Shown: piece by piece, positions 43,579-53,147 of the stretch
Layout of the letters: every line of letters starts with the position of its first letter
Numbering within the stretch: the first letter of the stretch is position 1
Assembly (NCBI GenBank): GCA_016927735.1
Contig: JAFGMC010000007.1
Span: 1-62,007 of the forward strand
Reading direction: 5' to 3'
Source: Alphaproteobacteria bacterium
GTDB taxonomy: Bacteria; Pseudomonadota; Alphaproteobacteria; Rs-D84
Length of the DNA stretch: 62,007 bases
Notes under the pieces: generated by a model
What the model saw: the letters and a program-made list of their open reading frames with translations, nothing else
What the model was told of the DNA's origin: nothing
The model's database searches: none
Made by a program: the position numbers and the translations under genes

Positions 43579-43785
43579 ATGTTTAGTATTTCGAACATAT
43601 TATTATTTATAAAATATATTATATGCGGCGCCATTGTGGTGGGTGTTGTTTTGGCCCCGGCTTATATTGCACGTTTAAACGGCAAAGATAAGTATAACAT
43701 GTTATTGGTCAGGGCATCCAGTTGGCTACTCGGTTGGACAGGTATTGGATGGTTATGGTCATTATTCTGGAGTACCAAAAAATAA
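43579..43785 (+). CDS. Small membrane protein, Imm-superinfect-like
   Basis: APAYIARLNGKDKYNMLLVRASSWLLGWTGIGWLWSLFWS resembles the phage superinfection immunity (Imm) family pattern LLGWTxIGWxxALxW. Confidence 0.6.
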   Translation: MFSISNILLFIKYIICGAIVVGVVLAPAYIARLNGKDKYNMLLVRASSWLLGWTGIGWLWSLFWSTKK

Positions 43786-43875
43786 ATATTCATACCCGGT
43801 ATTTTCATAATTTTTCCTTGATTTTTCTTCGTTTTCCAACAATAATCGGCGTATACTAAACAAAAGGACAGCAAT

Positions 43876-44325
43876 ATGGCAGGCAGCATAAACAAAGTGA
43901 TACTGGTTGGAAATCTGGGTCAAGATCCACAGGTCAGAACAATGCAAAGTGGACAAAAAGTTGTAAGTTTCTCTTTGGCTACCAGCGACCGCTGGAAAGA
44001 CAAGGCAACAGGTGAACAAAAAGAACAAACCGAATGGCATCGTGTTGTTGTTTTTAACCCTAATTTGGCAGAGGTTGCTGAACGTATGCTGCAAAAAGGT
44101 ACAAAACTATATATAGAAGGCTCGTTGAAAACACGTAAGTGGCAAAATACCCAGGGTGCCGACGTTTTTACAACCGAAGTTATATTGAATCCGTATTCTG
44201 GTCAGATGGTTATTCTGGGTGGTGCCAAGGGTGTTGATGGCGGTGAACACTCACACGCTGCAATGCCACAACAACCACGCGAAGAAATATCTGTTACAGA
44301 AATTGGTGATGATATCCCATTTTAA
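43876..44325 (+). CDS. ssb: Single-stranded DNA-binding protein
   Basis: SINKVILVGNLGQDPQVRTMQSGQKVVSFSLATSDRW...C-terminal GDDIPF. Confidence 0.95.
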   Translation: MAGSINKVILVGNLGQDPQVRTMQSGQKVVSFSLATSDRWKDKATGEQKEQTEWHRVVVFNPNLAEVAERMLQKGTKLYIEGSLKTRKWQNTQGADVFTTEVILNPYSGQMVILGGAKGVDGGEHSHAAMPQQPREEISVTEIGDDIPF

Positions 44326-44340
44326 TAGAATTTATAATTT

Positions 44341-44367
44341 AAAAACCCGCACATTGCGGGTTTTTTA
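44341..44367. terminator. Hairpin terminator
   Basis: aaaaACCCGCacattGCGGGTttttta. Confidence 0.85.
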
Positions 44368-44382
44368 TAAATATTTTATTTA

Positions 44383-44943
44383 TTAATCTTCTTCGTCTTC
44401 GATTTCGTCTTCGATTTCGTCAACCGCATTCAAATCAATTTCCCTTGGGATACCCAATATGTCTTCAATTTTTTCAGATGCTTCGTCTATATCCAGTTTA
44501 TGTAAAACTGCAAATTCTTGTGCCATACGTTCCAAAGCACGCAAATATAATTGACGTCCAGAAAAAGTCATTGTGTCTGCACTGCTGCGACGTTGCAAAT
44601 CACGTACAACCTCGGCCAATTTCATCGGATCACCAGAATTAATATTTTCTTCATATTGTGCCGCACGACGTGCCCAAATCATACGTTTTGCCCCAGCCTT
44701 GCCCTTTGCAGATGCAATAGCTTCGTCCATTTTTCTAAGACTGGAAAGGGGACGCAATCCTGATATTTCGGCGCGATCCAATGGAACACGCAAAACCATG
44801 TGATTTTTTTCAAAATCGATAACCAACATTTTTATTTTCTGACCTGCAATAAGTTGATCTTCCAAACGAATTAACTTACCAACACCCTGGGTTGGATAAA
44901 CTACGTATTGTCCGGTCTTAAATTCTAATTTTTTATTTGGCAT
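44383..44943 (-). CDS. carD: CarD family transcriptional regulator
   Basis: FKTGQYVVYPTQGVGKLIRLEDQLIAGQKIKMLVIDFEKNHMVLRVP; acidic tail. Confidence 0.88.
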   Translation of the reverse strand: MPNKKLEFKTGQYVVYPTQGVGKLIRLEDQLIAGQKIKMLVIDFEKNHMVLRVPLDRAEISGLRPLSSLRKMDEAIASAKGKAGAKRMIWARRAAQYEENINSGDPMKLAEVVRDLQRRSSADTMTFSGRQLYLRALERMAQEFAVLHKLDIDEASEKIEDILGIPREIDLNAVDEIEDEIEDEED

Positions 44944-45027
44944 AGGATAATCTCTACGGTTGCCATTCTCTCTGTGTATTTGATTATATCATAAAATTAA
45001 GAAAAAACAAATAACCAAAAGATTTTT

Positions 45028-45588
45028 TTATCTGGTCATTCTTCTAAAAGAGCCCGTTCTGCGTATACTGGAATCATAATCACCAACTGTTGAACTGCTG
45101 GAAGTGACACAAATCCATTCACCATTCTGTAAAATTGAAGACTCGCCTGTGGCACAATTAGGTTTTTCTAGACGCCAAGTGAAACAACTGCCCTTTTGAT
45201 ATGAACCATAAGTTGCAGTATCAGAACCACCACGGGTATATGCACCATATTCAGGATTCCATGCACCTGCAGTTTCCCCAGCGCACCAACGTCTATTACC
45301 AAAACATTCTATACAATCACCATCGGCGTCGCATAACTCAACGGGTGATGAAGTAATTTTATAACCACTCGCTGCTGCATTACTGGTTCCCATTGTTTTA
45401 CCATTCTCTAAATCACGACACCACAGCTTTTGGCATTCGTATGTAGTAATACCATCAATATTGGTATCAGTGGCCAAAACATATCCAGGATCACAATAAA
45501 AGAATTTTTCATCAGTAACAGGTGCAGCAATACTGGTTGAATTCAGCGCCAAACAACAAAGACTTATAAATAAACATTTTATATTCAT
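45028..45588 (-). CDS. Exported Cys-rich hypothetical protein
   Basis: Signal peptide MNIKCLFISLCCLALNSTSIAAP; about 14 Cys. Confidence 0.7.
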   Translation of the reverse strand: MNIKCLFISLCCLALNSTSIAAPVTDEKFFYCDPGYVLATDTNIDGITTYECQKLWCRDLENGKTMGTSNAAASGYKITSSPVELCDADGDCIECFGNRRWCAGETAGAWNPEYGAYTRGGSDTATYGSYQKGSCFTWRLEKPNCATGESSILQNGEWICVTSSSSTVGDYDSSIRRTGSFRRMTR

Positions 45589-45673
45589 CAGAAACAGTTC
45601 CCGTCCAGGGTATTTTACCCTTTTTTTAAATATTTATCAATCCAAATTTATTAACAGGATTTTTATCCCAAAC

Positions 45674-46117
45674 TTATTGTCCCAGACCAGCTGGTGTAAA
45701 TCTGCCGATATTATTAAACAATTCTTGTAATGCGTTCAATTTTATTGCTGCTGGAATTTCTGTTTCACCTTTTGCAATCTTCAATTTTTCCAAATCCGAA
45801 TCATGTAAAATCTTTGTTTGTATTATTTTATCTGATCCATTTGTCCAAACCAATAAAACTGTCTTATCATTGTATGTCACTGGCATCGGTCCATGATAAT
45901 TTTCATCAACACTGTAATAAATCCGAACAGGTTCACCATAAATAGTTTTAACCTGTGGGCTGCCCAATTTATCTTCCAGCGCAGTGGTTGTTTTTAAACC
46001 GCTGATTTCAGATTCCAAATTTTCTGGAAAAACATACCCGCGATGTTTTGTCTGAAAAGTACAAGCAGACAGTGCCACAAATAATAAACACTTTACAACA
46101 ATCGCGGATATTTTCAT
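45674..46117 (-). CDS. bamE: BamE (SmpA/OmlA) outer membrane assembly lipoprotein
   Basis: Lipobox ALSAC; HRGYVFPENLESEISGLKTTTALEDKLGSPQ. Confidence 0.72.
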   Translation of the reverse strand: MKISAIVVKCLLFVALSACTFQTKHRGYVFPENLESEISGLKTTTALEDKLGSPQVKTIYGEPVRIYYSVDENYHGPMPVTYNDKTVLLVWTNGSDKIIQTKILHDSDLEKLKIAKGETEIPAAIKLNALQELFNNIGRFTPAGLGQ

Positions 46118-46128
46118 TTTATTACCTT

Positions 46129-49100
46129 TTAACCTTCGCCATTTTCTTTCACAGTATTACTCATTAATGTAAATTGTGCAATATGCTTTTTTAATTCAGT
46201 CTTATACGAATTGTTATTTTTTGCACTTTCGACCAATTTATCAAAGTTTGCATTTACACTTTTCGCTGCACCAAAACGACTCTCGGTTTTCAAGAAGTCT
46301 TCCAAGGCCAATGGATTGTCATGATTAGAATCCATAACCAATGGATTTTGCCCATTTTCAATCAAACTTGGATTAAATCTGTACAACGGCCAAGCACCAG
46401 TTTGAACCATCTTTGTCTGATGTTCTGGTCCATTCTGCAACACAAAACCATGTGCAATACAAGGCGAATATGCCAAGATTATCGATGGTCCATTAAATGC
46501 TTCGGCTTCGCGGAACGCTTTGACTGCCTGGGCTTGGTTTGCACCCAATGATATTTGTGCAACATACGCACCCGACATCATTGCAATCATACCCAGATCT
46601 TTCTTGGCCATTTCTTTACCACCAATCGCAAATTTCATACTGGCACCAAACGGTGTTGACTTGGATTGCTGACCGCCAGTGTTTGAATAACCCTCGGTAT
46701 CCAATACCAAGATATTTACATTTTCACCACTGTGTAGAATATGATCCAAACCACCATACCCAATATCGTATGCCCAACCATCGCCACCAATAATCCAAAC
46801 AGATTTATCAACGATTTCACCAATCAGACTTTCTACCATTTTGGCGTGTGGGTTTTTCATTTTTGCAATTTGTGCACGCAATTTTTTTTCATTTTCGCGT
46901 TGCTTTTTAATATCGGTTTCATCAAACATTTCTTCAACATTTGGTATTTCCAATTCAAACAACAAGCTTTTCAATGCCGCCTTTTTCTGATTCAGTGCGA
47001 CACGCATACCCAAACCATATTCAGCATTATCTTCGAATAATGAATTTGACCAAGCAGGTCCACGACCAGATGCATCACATGCCCATGGTGTTGTTGGTAA
47101 ATTTGCACCATAGATTGACGAACATCCTGTTGCATTTGCAACAACCATTCTGTCACCAAACAGATGTGCCAACATTTTTATATAAGGTGTTTCACCACAA
47201 CCCGCACATGCCCCTGGGAATTCAAAATAATGTGGCAACAGTTCCACATGCTTTGGAATATTCAGGTTTAATTTTTCAGCTGGAAATTCTGGCAACTTAA
47301 CCGCAATATCAAAATTTTTCTGATTTTCATCAACGTCTTTTATTGGTGTCATTTGCAGTGCTTTGACCGGACAATTCTTTACACAAACATTACAGCCCGT
47401 ACAATCAGATGGCGAAATATTCAGTGTGAAAAACATATTATCGCCCAGTTCTGATGTCTTCATTGGAACAACCGTCAGACCTTCTGCGCGTGCTTCTTCG
47501 GCTTGTTGTGTATTTAAAACATTCATTCTGATTGCAGCATGCGGACAAAGTGTTGAACATTTTCCACATTGAATACACGCATCTAAATTGCAAGTTGCGA
47601 CTTTATCTGAAGTGGCACGTTTTTCATATTTTGATGTTCCAACCGGATATTGCCCTGCCCCAAATTCACCATCTATTTTAAAAGTAGATACTGGCAATGA
47701 ATCTCCACGACCAGCGGCAATTTCGCCCAATGTTCCTGCAATTTCAGCTGGTGCATCTAATGTCATCGCAGGAATAAAATCTGGCGCAAAATTAGAAACA
47801 CTTGATGGTAATTTATATTCATGTAAAAATTCTGCTGCGCGATCAACCGCTGCCCAATTGGCTTCTACAACATCATTTCCTTTTTTCTTATATGTTTTTT
47901 CAATTGCTTCTTTGGCAGATTTTATTGCCATTTTTGGATCTATCACTTTGGTCAAATTGAAAAAGTTCAACATAATAAAAGTGTTAATTCTATTTCCCAA
48001 TCCCAGTTCTGTTGCAGCAGTATTAGCATCCAAGAAATACACCCGCGCACGCATTCTGATTAAATATTCTTGGGTGTCACGTGGTAAGTTTGCAAATGCA
48101 ATTTCTGGTTTTATACTGGTGTTAATCATAACTGTTCCACCGGCGCGCAGACCGCGAAAAACATCAAATCTCTGTGCTATTACGAAATTAGAAACACTTA
48201 TAAAATCAGCGGATTCTACCAAATACTGACTTTTTATATATTCATCTGAAAAACGAATATGTGATGCTGTCAGTCCACCTGATTTTTTCGAATCGTATAC
48301 TGCATAAGATTGTGGGTATAAATCTGAATTATCACCAACAATTTTTACAATATTTTTAACCGCACCAACTGTACCATCACTACCGATACCGTACAACAAT
48401 GCAGTCTTTACTTTTGGATTTTCAATTGCGAAACTCGGATCTGTTTTCAATGATAACTTTGTTAAATCATCTTCAATTCCAACTGTAAAATTGTGATGCA
48501 GTTTTCCCAACATCAGATTCTCTACAACCGCCTTGACATCGCGTGGTTTAAATTCTTTTGAGCCCAACCCATAACGTCCACCAGATACTTCTATACCGAC
48601 ACCAACGACAGATTTTACATTCAGATATAATGGTTCACCCAAACTTCCTGGTTCTTTTGTTCTGTCAAGCACCGCAATTCTTTTCGCTGTTTTTGGTAAT
48701 GCTGCCAAAAATGCGTCGGTTGGGAATGGATTGAATAAATGAACCTTCAATAATCCCATCCCCTTTGGTAAATGTGACAAAGTCTCTTCAATAGTTTCGC
48801 AGCTACTGCCCATAGCAACAATTATATTTTCAGCTTTTTTATCGCCAACATAATCAACCAATCCGTATTTACGACCGGTTAATTTATAAAATTCGCCCAT
48901 AACCTGTTCCACGATTCCTGGAACCGCATCATACAATCCGTTTACCGCTTCACGTGATTGAAAGAATACGTCTGGATTTTGCGCCGTTCCACGAATGGTT
49001 GGTTTATCTGGGGTCATACCACGTGTACGATATTCCAATAAATCTTTTTCTGGAATCAGTTCGCGCAGAACTTTATCTTCGATTCTATCAATTCTTGATT

Positions 49101-49632
49101 CTTCGTGACTGGTTCTGAAACCATCAAAAAAATGAACAAATGGAACCCGGGAACGCAAAGTTGCCGCATGGGCAATTGCCGCCATATCCTGTGCTTGTTG
49201 AACATTATGACTGGATAATAATGCAAATCCTGTTTGACGGACAGCCATAACGTCACTGTGATCACCAAAAATAGATAGTGCATGTGTTGCCAATGATCGT
49301 GCAGCAACATGCATTACAAAAGGTGTTTGCTCGCCTGCAATTTTATACATATTTGGTATCATCAGCAATAATCCCTGGGACGCGGTAAAAGTTGTCGCTA
49401 ACGATCCCATCTGCAATGCACCGTGCATGGCACCAGCGGCACCACCTTCGGATTGCATTTCGATAATACCAGGGATTGAACCCCAAATATTCTTTTTGTG
49501 TTGAAAAGCCCATTCATCAGCCAATTCCCCCATTGTGCTGGATGGGGTTATAGGGAAAATCGCAGCAAACTCACTACACCTGTACGCAACATCGGCGGCT
49601 GCCCAATTACCATCAACTATTAACTTTGACAT
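46129..49632 (-). CDS. nifJ: Pyruvate:ferredoxin (flavodoxin) oxidoreductase
   Basis: MSKLIVDGNWAAADVAYRCSEFAAIFPITPSSTMGE...CIQCGKCSTLCPHAAIR...CTGCNVCVKNCPVKAL...GCAGCGETPY-like GACAGCGETPYIKML; start at internal Met. Confidence 0.95.
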   Translation of the reverse strand: MSKLIVDGNWAAADVAYRCSEFAAIFPITPSSTMGELADEWAFQHKKNIWGSIPGIIEMQSEGGAAGAMHGALQMGSLATTFTASQGLLLMIPNMYKIAGEQTPFVMHVAARSLATHALSIFGDHSDVMAVRQTGFALLSSHNVQQAQDMAAIAHAATLRSRVPFVHFFDGFRTSHEESRIDRIEDKVLRELIPEKDLLEYRTRGMTPDKPTIRGTAQNPDVFFQSREAVNGLYDAVPGIVEQVMGEFYKLTGRKYGLVDYVGDKKAENIIVAMGSSCETIEETLSHLPKGMGLLKVHLFNPFPTDAFLAALPKTAKRIAVLDRTKEPGSLGEPLYLNVKSVVGVGIEVSGGRYGLGSKEFKPRDVKAVVENLMLGKLHHNFTVGIEDDLTKLSLKTDPSFAIENPKVKTALLYGIGSDGTVGAVKNIVKIVGDNSDLYPQSYAVYDSKKSGGLTASHIRFSDEYIKSQYLVESADFISVSNFVIAQRFDVFRGLRAGGTVMINTSIKPEIAFANLPRDTQEYLIRMRARVYFLDANTAATELGLGNRINTFIMLNFFNLTKVIDPKMAIKSAKEAIEKTYKKKGNDVVEANWAAVDRAAEFLHEYKLPSSVSNFAPDFIPAMTLDAPAEIAGTLGEIAAGRGDSLPVSTFKIDGEFGAGQYPVGTSKYEKRATSDKVATCNLDACIQCGKCSTLCPHAAIRMNVLNTQQAEEARAEGLTVVPMKTSELGDNMFFTLNISPSDCTGCNVCVKNCPVKALQMTPIKDVDENQKNFDIAVKLPEFPAEKLNLNIPKHVELLPHYFEFPGACAGCGETPYIKMLAHLFGDRMVVANATGCSSIYGANLPTTPWACDASGRGPAWSNSLFEDNAEYGLGMRVALNQKKAALKSLLFELEIPNVEEMFDETDIKKQRENEKKLRAQIAKMKNPHAKMVESLIGEIVDKSVWIIGGDGWAYDIGYGGLDHILHSGENVNILVLDTEGYSNTGGQQSKSTPFGASMKFAIGGKEMAKKDLGMIAMMSGAYVAQISLGANQAQAVKAFREAEAFNGPSIILAYSPCIAHGFVLQNGPEHQTKMVQTGAWPLYRFNPSLIENGQNPLVMDSNHDNPLALEDFLKTESRFGAAKSVNANFDKLVESAKNNNSYKTELKKHIAQFTLMSNTVKENGEG

Positions 49633-49732
49633 TTTTCTTCCTTTTTTTAAGCGGACACAAACCCCATAATATCGTAAATTACCCCAAAAAGGCAAGATTA
49701 AATAGACATGTTGACAAATTATAAATAATGTA

Positions 49733-49762
49733 AAATCCCCTCGCAAAGCAAGGGGATTTTTA
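49733..49762. terminator. Hairpin terminator
   Basis: aaaATCCCCTcgcaaagcAAGGGGATtttt. Confidence 0.75.
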
Positions 49763-49786
49763 TTAAATACATTACTAAAATATTAT

Positions 49787-51163
49787 TTATTTGATTCTTT
49801 TTTTATACGGTTTTATTTTTTCATCTGAATTTGATTTTTCCTCTTTTTTACTTTTTTTAACATCTGTCTTTGTTTTAATCTTTGCAATCGCACGAACCAT
49901 ATCCATACCACGTTGCAGTTGATAATCTTTGGCTTCTTTTTCTTCATCAGACAGATTTTTATCATCTTCTTCTTTGTCATCCGATTTCTTTTTGTCTGAA
50001 TCTTCATTTTTCAAAGCATTTTTAAACGAAGCCTCGGAATATAAACTCTGTTTTTTCTCCAGAACTTCTACCTTGCTTTGCAAGACTTCTACATCTGGTG
50101 TTATACCTTCACCTTGGATAGATTTACCACTTGGGGTGTAATAACGTGCAATTGTTATATGAATCGCTGTTCCATCACCCAATGGCTTTTGCTGTTGAAC
50201 ACTGCCTTTGCCAAAGCTTTGTGATCCCATAATCAACCCACGATTATTATCCTGGATTGCACCAGCAATAATTTCAGATGCAGATGCAGAACCATGATTA
50301 ATCAAAACAACAACTGGTTTTCCGTGTGTTAAATCACCAGGTTTTGCAAAACTGCGAATTACATCATTTTTATCTTTACCACGTGTAGAAACAATCTCAC
50401 CACCATCCAAGAACGCGTCTGCAACATCTATGGCAGCGGTTAAATATCCACCAGGATTATTTCGAACATCAACCACATATCCGATAACTTTTTTCTTTTC
50501 CAGTTTTTTTATTGCTTCAATCAATTCTTTTGAAGTTGTAGCACCAAAGTCAGATATACGAATATATCCAATTTTCTTATCTTCACCTTTTTCTTCAAAC
50601 TTTATTGACTTTACCTTTATTATTGCACGTTTTAATGTCAGAGTTTTAGGTTCTTTACCCTCGGAAACAATTGTCAATTTTATTTTTGTTCCTGCACGAC
50701 CTTTCATTTTCTTAACAGCCTGGTTCAATGTCATATCGAATACTTGTTCACCATCAATGTGTGTAATATAATCACCCGCTTTTATTCCGGCTTTTTCTGC
50801 AGGCGTATCATCAATTGGTGAAATAACCATAACTGCACCCTTATCACTGGTTATTTGAATTCCCAAACCACCGAATTCGCCATGCGATTTGTCATTAAAA
50901 TCTTTAAAATCATCTTCGGATAAATATGAAGAATGTGGATCCAATGCCCCCAGCATTCCATTCATAGCCCCTTCGAGCATCTTTTTTTCATCAGCTTCTT
51001 CTACAAAACTTTCACGGGCAACTTCGAACATCAGTGCCAGTTTTTTTAATTCTGAATAAATTTGTTCATCATTCAGGTGTTTTACAGGCTCTTTCTTTTC
51101 GGCTGCAAAACTAGTCGCAGGAACAATTATTAAAACTAATAAGATTAAGATTTTTTTGAACAT
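49787..51163 (-). CDS. S41 family C-terminal processing peptidase
   Basis: PDZ ISPIDDTPAEKAGIKAGDYITHIDG; YVVDVRNNPGGYLTAAIDVADAFL; HGSASASEIIAGAIQDNNRGLIMGSQSFGKGSVQ. Confidence 0.93.
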   Translation of the reverse strand: MFKKILILLVLIIVPATSFAAEKKEPVKHLNDEQIYSELKKLALMFEVARESFVEEADEKKMLEGAMNGMLGALDPHSSYLSEDDFKDFNDKSHGEFGGLGIQITSDKGAVMVISPIDDTPAEKAGIKAGDYITHIDGEQVFDMTLNQAVKKMKGRAGTKIKLTIVSEGKEPKTLTLKRAIIKVKSIKFEEKGEDKKIGYIRISDFGATTSKELIEAIKKLEKKKVIGYVVDVRNNPGGYLTAAIDVADAFLDGGEIVSTRGKDKNDVIRSFAKPGDLTHGKPVVVLINHGSASASEIIAGAIQDNNRGLIMGSQSFGKGSVQQQKPLGDGTAIHITIARYYTPSGKSIQGEGITPDVEVLQSKVEVLEKKQSLYSEASFKNALKNEDSDKKKSDDKEEDDKNLSDEEKEAKDYQLQRGMDMVRAIAKIKTKTDVKKSKKEEKSNSDEKIKPYKKRIK

Positions 51164-51307
51164 TTTTTATCCTTATATTCTATCCCATTCTGTTCTATGA
51201 CAAACCATACCCCAAAATACAAATCCCCGCAACACGATTTTTTTATGCCCTTACAAAAAATATTGACAAAATATATAATCCGTCTATAATAATAAAAATG
51301 GGATAAA

Positions 51308-52027
51308 ATGACTACAATAGATATAAAACAAAATATTGAAATGAATAAAAAAACCATATCTGAACTTTTGTCAGGTAATTCTTGTAGACGCCTCAACAGT
51401 TTAAATTGGTTAAGACATGAACTTTCAAACGAAACCAGAATTTTATTCCATCTTAGCGCAAAAGAACAAAAACCTTTCCTGGACTATAGCAATATGAGAA
51501 ACCTTGGTGAAGCCTGGGATTACATTTTAGAAAATAAAAAAATAGAAATAATTGATGAACTTCAAATTTGTAAAATTCATTCCATATTATGTAAAGATAC
51601 GCACATAAAAAGCGGTTCTTTCAGAACAACAGAAAAATATCTAGATTTATATGTTAATGGTCAAAAAATGCATGCTCCACACTATAGTGAAATTTCAAGT
51701 CGTTTAAGCGAAATAACTTATAACCTAGTTAACAGTAAATGCGGCCCATTAATAAAAGCTTTTAATTTACATTTTGATTTAATAAAACTTCAACCATTTG
51801 AAGATTTCAATAAACGTACCGCCAGAATGATTATGAATTGGGTTCTTATACAAAATGGTTACAGACCAATTATATTTAATTATAAATCTGATAAAAAAGA
51901 ATATATGGAAGCTTTACGTAATCGGGCACACAAAGATTGTAAATCATATTCTAGATACATGTATTCATGTATGCTAAGAACACAAAACGATTTAATAAGA
52001 ATGTTAAAAAATTCTAAAATACTTTAA
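51308..52027 (+). CDS. Fic family protein with non-canonical motif
   Basis: HFDLIKLQPFEDFNKRTARMIMNWVLIQNGYRPI. Confidence 0.8.
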   Translation: MTTIDIKQNIEMNKKTISELLSGNSCRRLNSLNWLRHELSNETRILFHLSAKEQKPFLDYSNMRNLGEAWDYILENKKIEIIDELQICKIHSILCKDTHIKSGSFRTTEKYLDLYVNGQKMHAPHYSEISSRLSEITYNLVNSKCGPLIKAFNLHFDLIKLQPFEDFNKRTARMIMNWVLIQNGYRPIIFNYKSDKKEYMEALRNRAHKDCKSYSRYMYSCMLRTQNDLIRMLKNSKIL

Positions 52028-52030
52028 AAA

Positions 52031-53101
52031 CTATGGTTCTTTGAACAAGCGTGCTGGATTTACGGTATGAATTCCACGACGAACCTCCAAATACATTTCT
52101 GGTTTATCAGGATCCATACGTCCAATTGGTTCACCAGCTAAAACCTCTTGTCCAACCAATGCATCCAAAGATCCCAAATTTGTCATAACAGTGTTATAAC
52201 CATTCTTATGTGACATAATTACTATTTTCCCAAAGCCACGGAAATTATCTGCAAATTTTATTACACCATCTGCTGGTGCAACAACCAAAGAATTACCACG
52301 AACACGAATTCGCCATCCATTTGATTCCAGCCCCAATGCGGTCTTTTCTCCAAAATGAACAACCAAACGACCACGTACTGGTGAATTCATTTTTCTACCC
52401 GATAATCTTGAGTCTTCTGACATTTCAGAACTTCCCACACCAGCTGACAATTCTGATATATTTTTTGCACGATCTGATAAATCACGTAATTTTTGTTGCA
52501 CAGTATATTGTTGGTTTTTTAATTTTTCATTCTGCGAAGCACGCGTATGAAGTAATTTATCTAGATCTTTTTTTTCTTTTGCATATTTTTCTGCTGTTCT
52601 GTCTAATTTTTCCTTTTCTAATGCACGTTCTTCGCGAATTTTTTCTAATTCTTTAATTTGTTTTATTGCATTTTGCATCTCGGAATCAAATCTTTGTGAT
52701 GCGCCAGAAAGTATACTGGAAGTTAAAACATAATCGTGCATATTTTCAGAATCAAAACTGGGACGTGATGATATAAAAAGAATCGTTGCAGCGGCATCCG
52801 AAATTCGTTCTTTATTTTCAGACAAAGATTTATCTAACCTATCGTGCTCTGTATCCAATTGTAATATTTTTCTTGCCAGTACAGCACGTTGTTCTTCCAA
52901 TGTTATCACTTTATCTGCAGCCTTGACCAGTTTCTTTTTTGTTTGTTCTATATCACGATCTGATGATTTTACTTTTTGTTCTATTATTTTATTTTGCTGT
53001 TCGGTTTTCTGTATTTGCGAGTTTATTTGTGCAAGTTCACTGGCGGCAAATGCCCTAGAAAATGAAAGAATAAAAAAAATGGAAAACGATATAAATTTCA
53101 T
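52031..53101 (-). CDS. Coiled-coil M23 / EnvC-like murein hydrolase activator
   Basis: Signal peptide, long coiled coil, C-terminal GRLVVHFGEKTALGLESNGWRIRVRGNSLVVAPADGVIKFADNFRGFGKIVIMSHKNGYNTVMTNLGSLDALVGQEVLAGEPIG; catalytic residues of M23 appear degenerate. Confidence 0.82.
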   Translation of the reverse strand: MKFISFSIFFILSFSRAFAASELAQINSQIQKTEQQNKIIEQKVKSSDRDIEQTKKKLVKAADKVITLEEQRAVLARKILQLDTEHDRLDKSLSENKERISDAAATILFISSRPSFDSENMHDYVLTSSILSGASQRFDSEMQNAIKQIKELEKIREERALEKEKLDRTAEKYAKEKKDLDKLLHTRASQNEKLKNQQYTVQQKLRDLSDRAKNISELSAGVGSSEMSEDSRLSGRKMNSPVRGRLVVHFGEKTALGLESNGWRIRVRGNSLVVAPADGVIKFADNFRGFGKIVIMSHKNGYNTVMTNLGSLDALVGQEVLAGEPIGRMDPDKPEMYLEVRRGIHTVNPARLFKEP

Positions 53102-53110
53102 CTAAATACC

Positions 53111-53140
53111 TCCTGTGCCAAATGACACAGGATTAAAAAA
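53111..53140. terminator. Hairpin terminator
   Basis: tCCTGTGccaaatgaCACAGGattaaaaaa. Confidence 0.55.
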
Positions 53141-53147
53141 CAAATAA

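Noticed and set aside
44389-44420. Short direct repeat ttcgtcttcgatttcgtcttcgatttcgtc
   Set aside because: Explained by the acidic EIEDEIEDEED tail of CarD.
46321-48229. Plus-strand ORFs opposite nifJ, including a 213-aa frame
   Set aside because: Antisense to an unambiguous PFOR gene; no recognisable domain.
49633-49746. N-terminal extension of nifJ
   Set aside because: Residues before MSKLIVDGNWAAADV lack family similarity; MSKL is the expected start.
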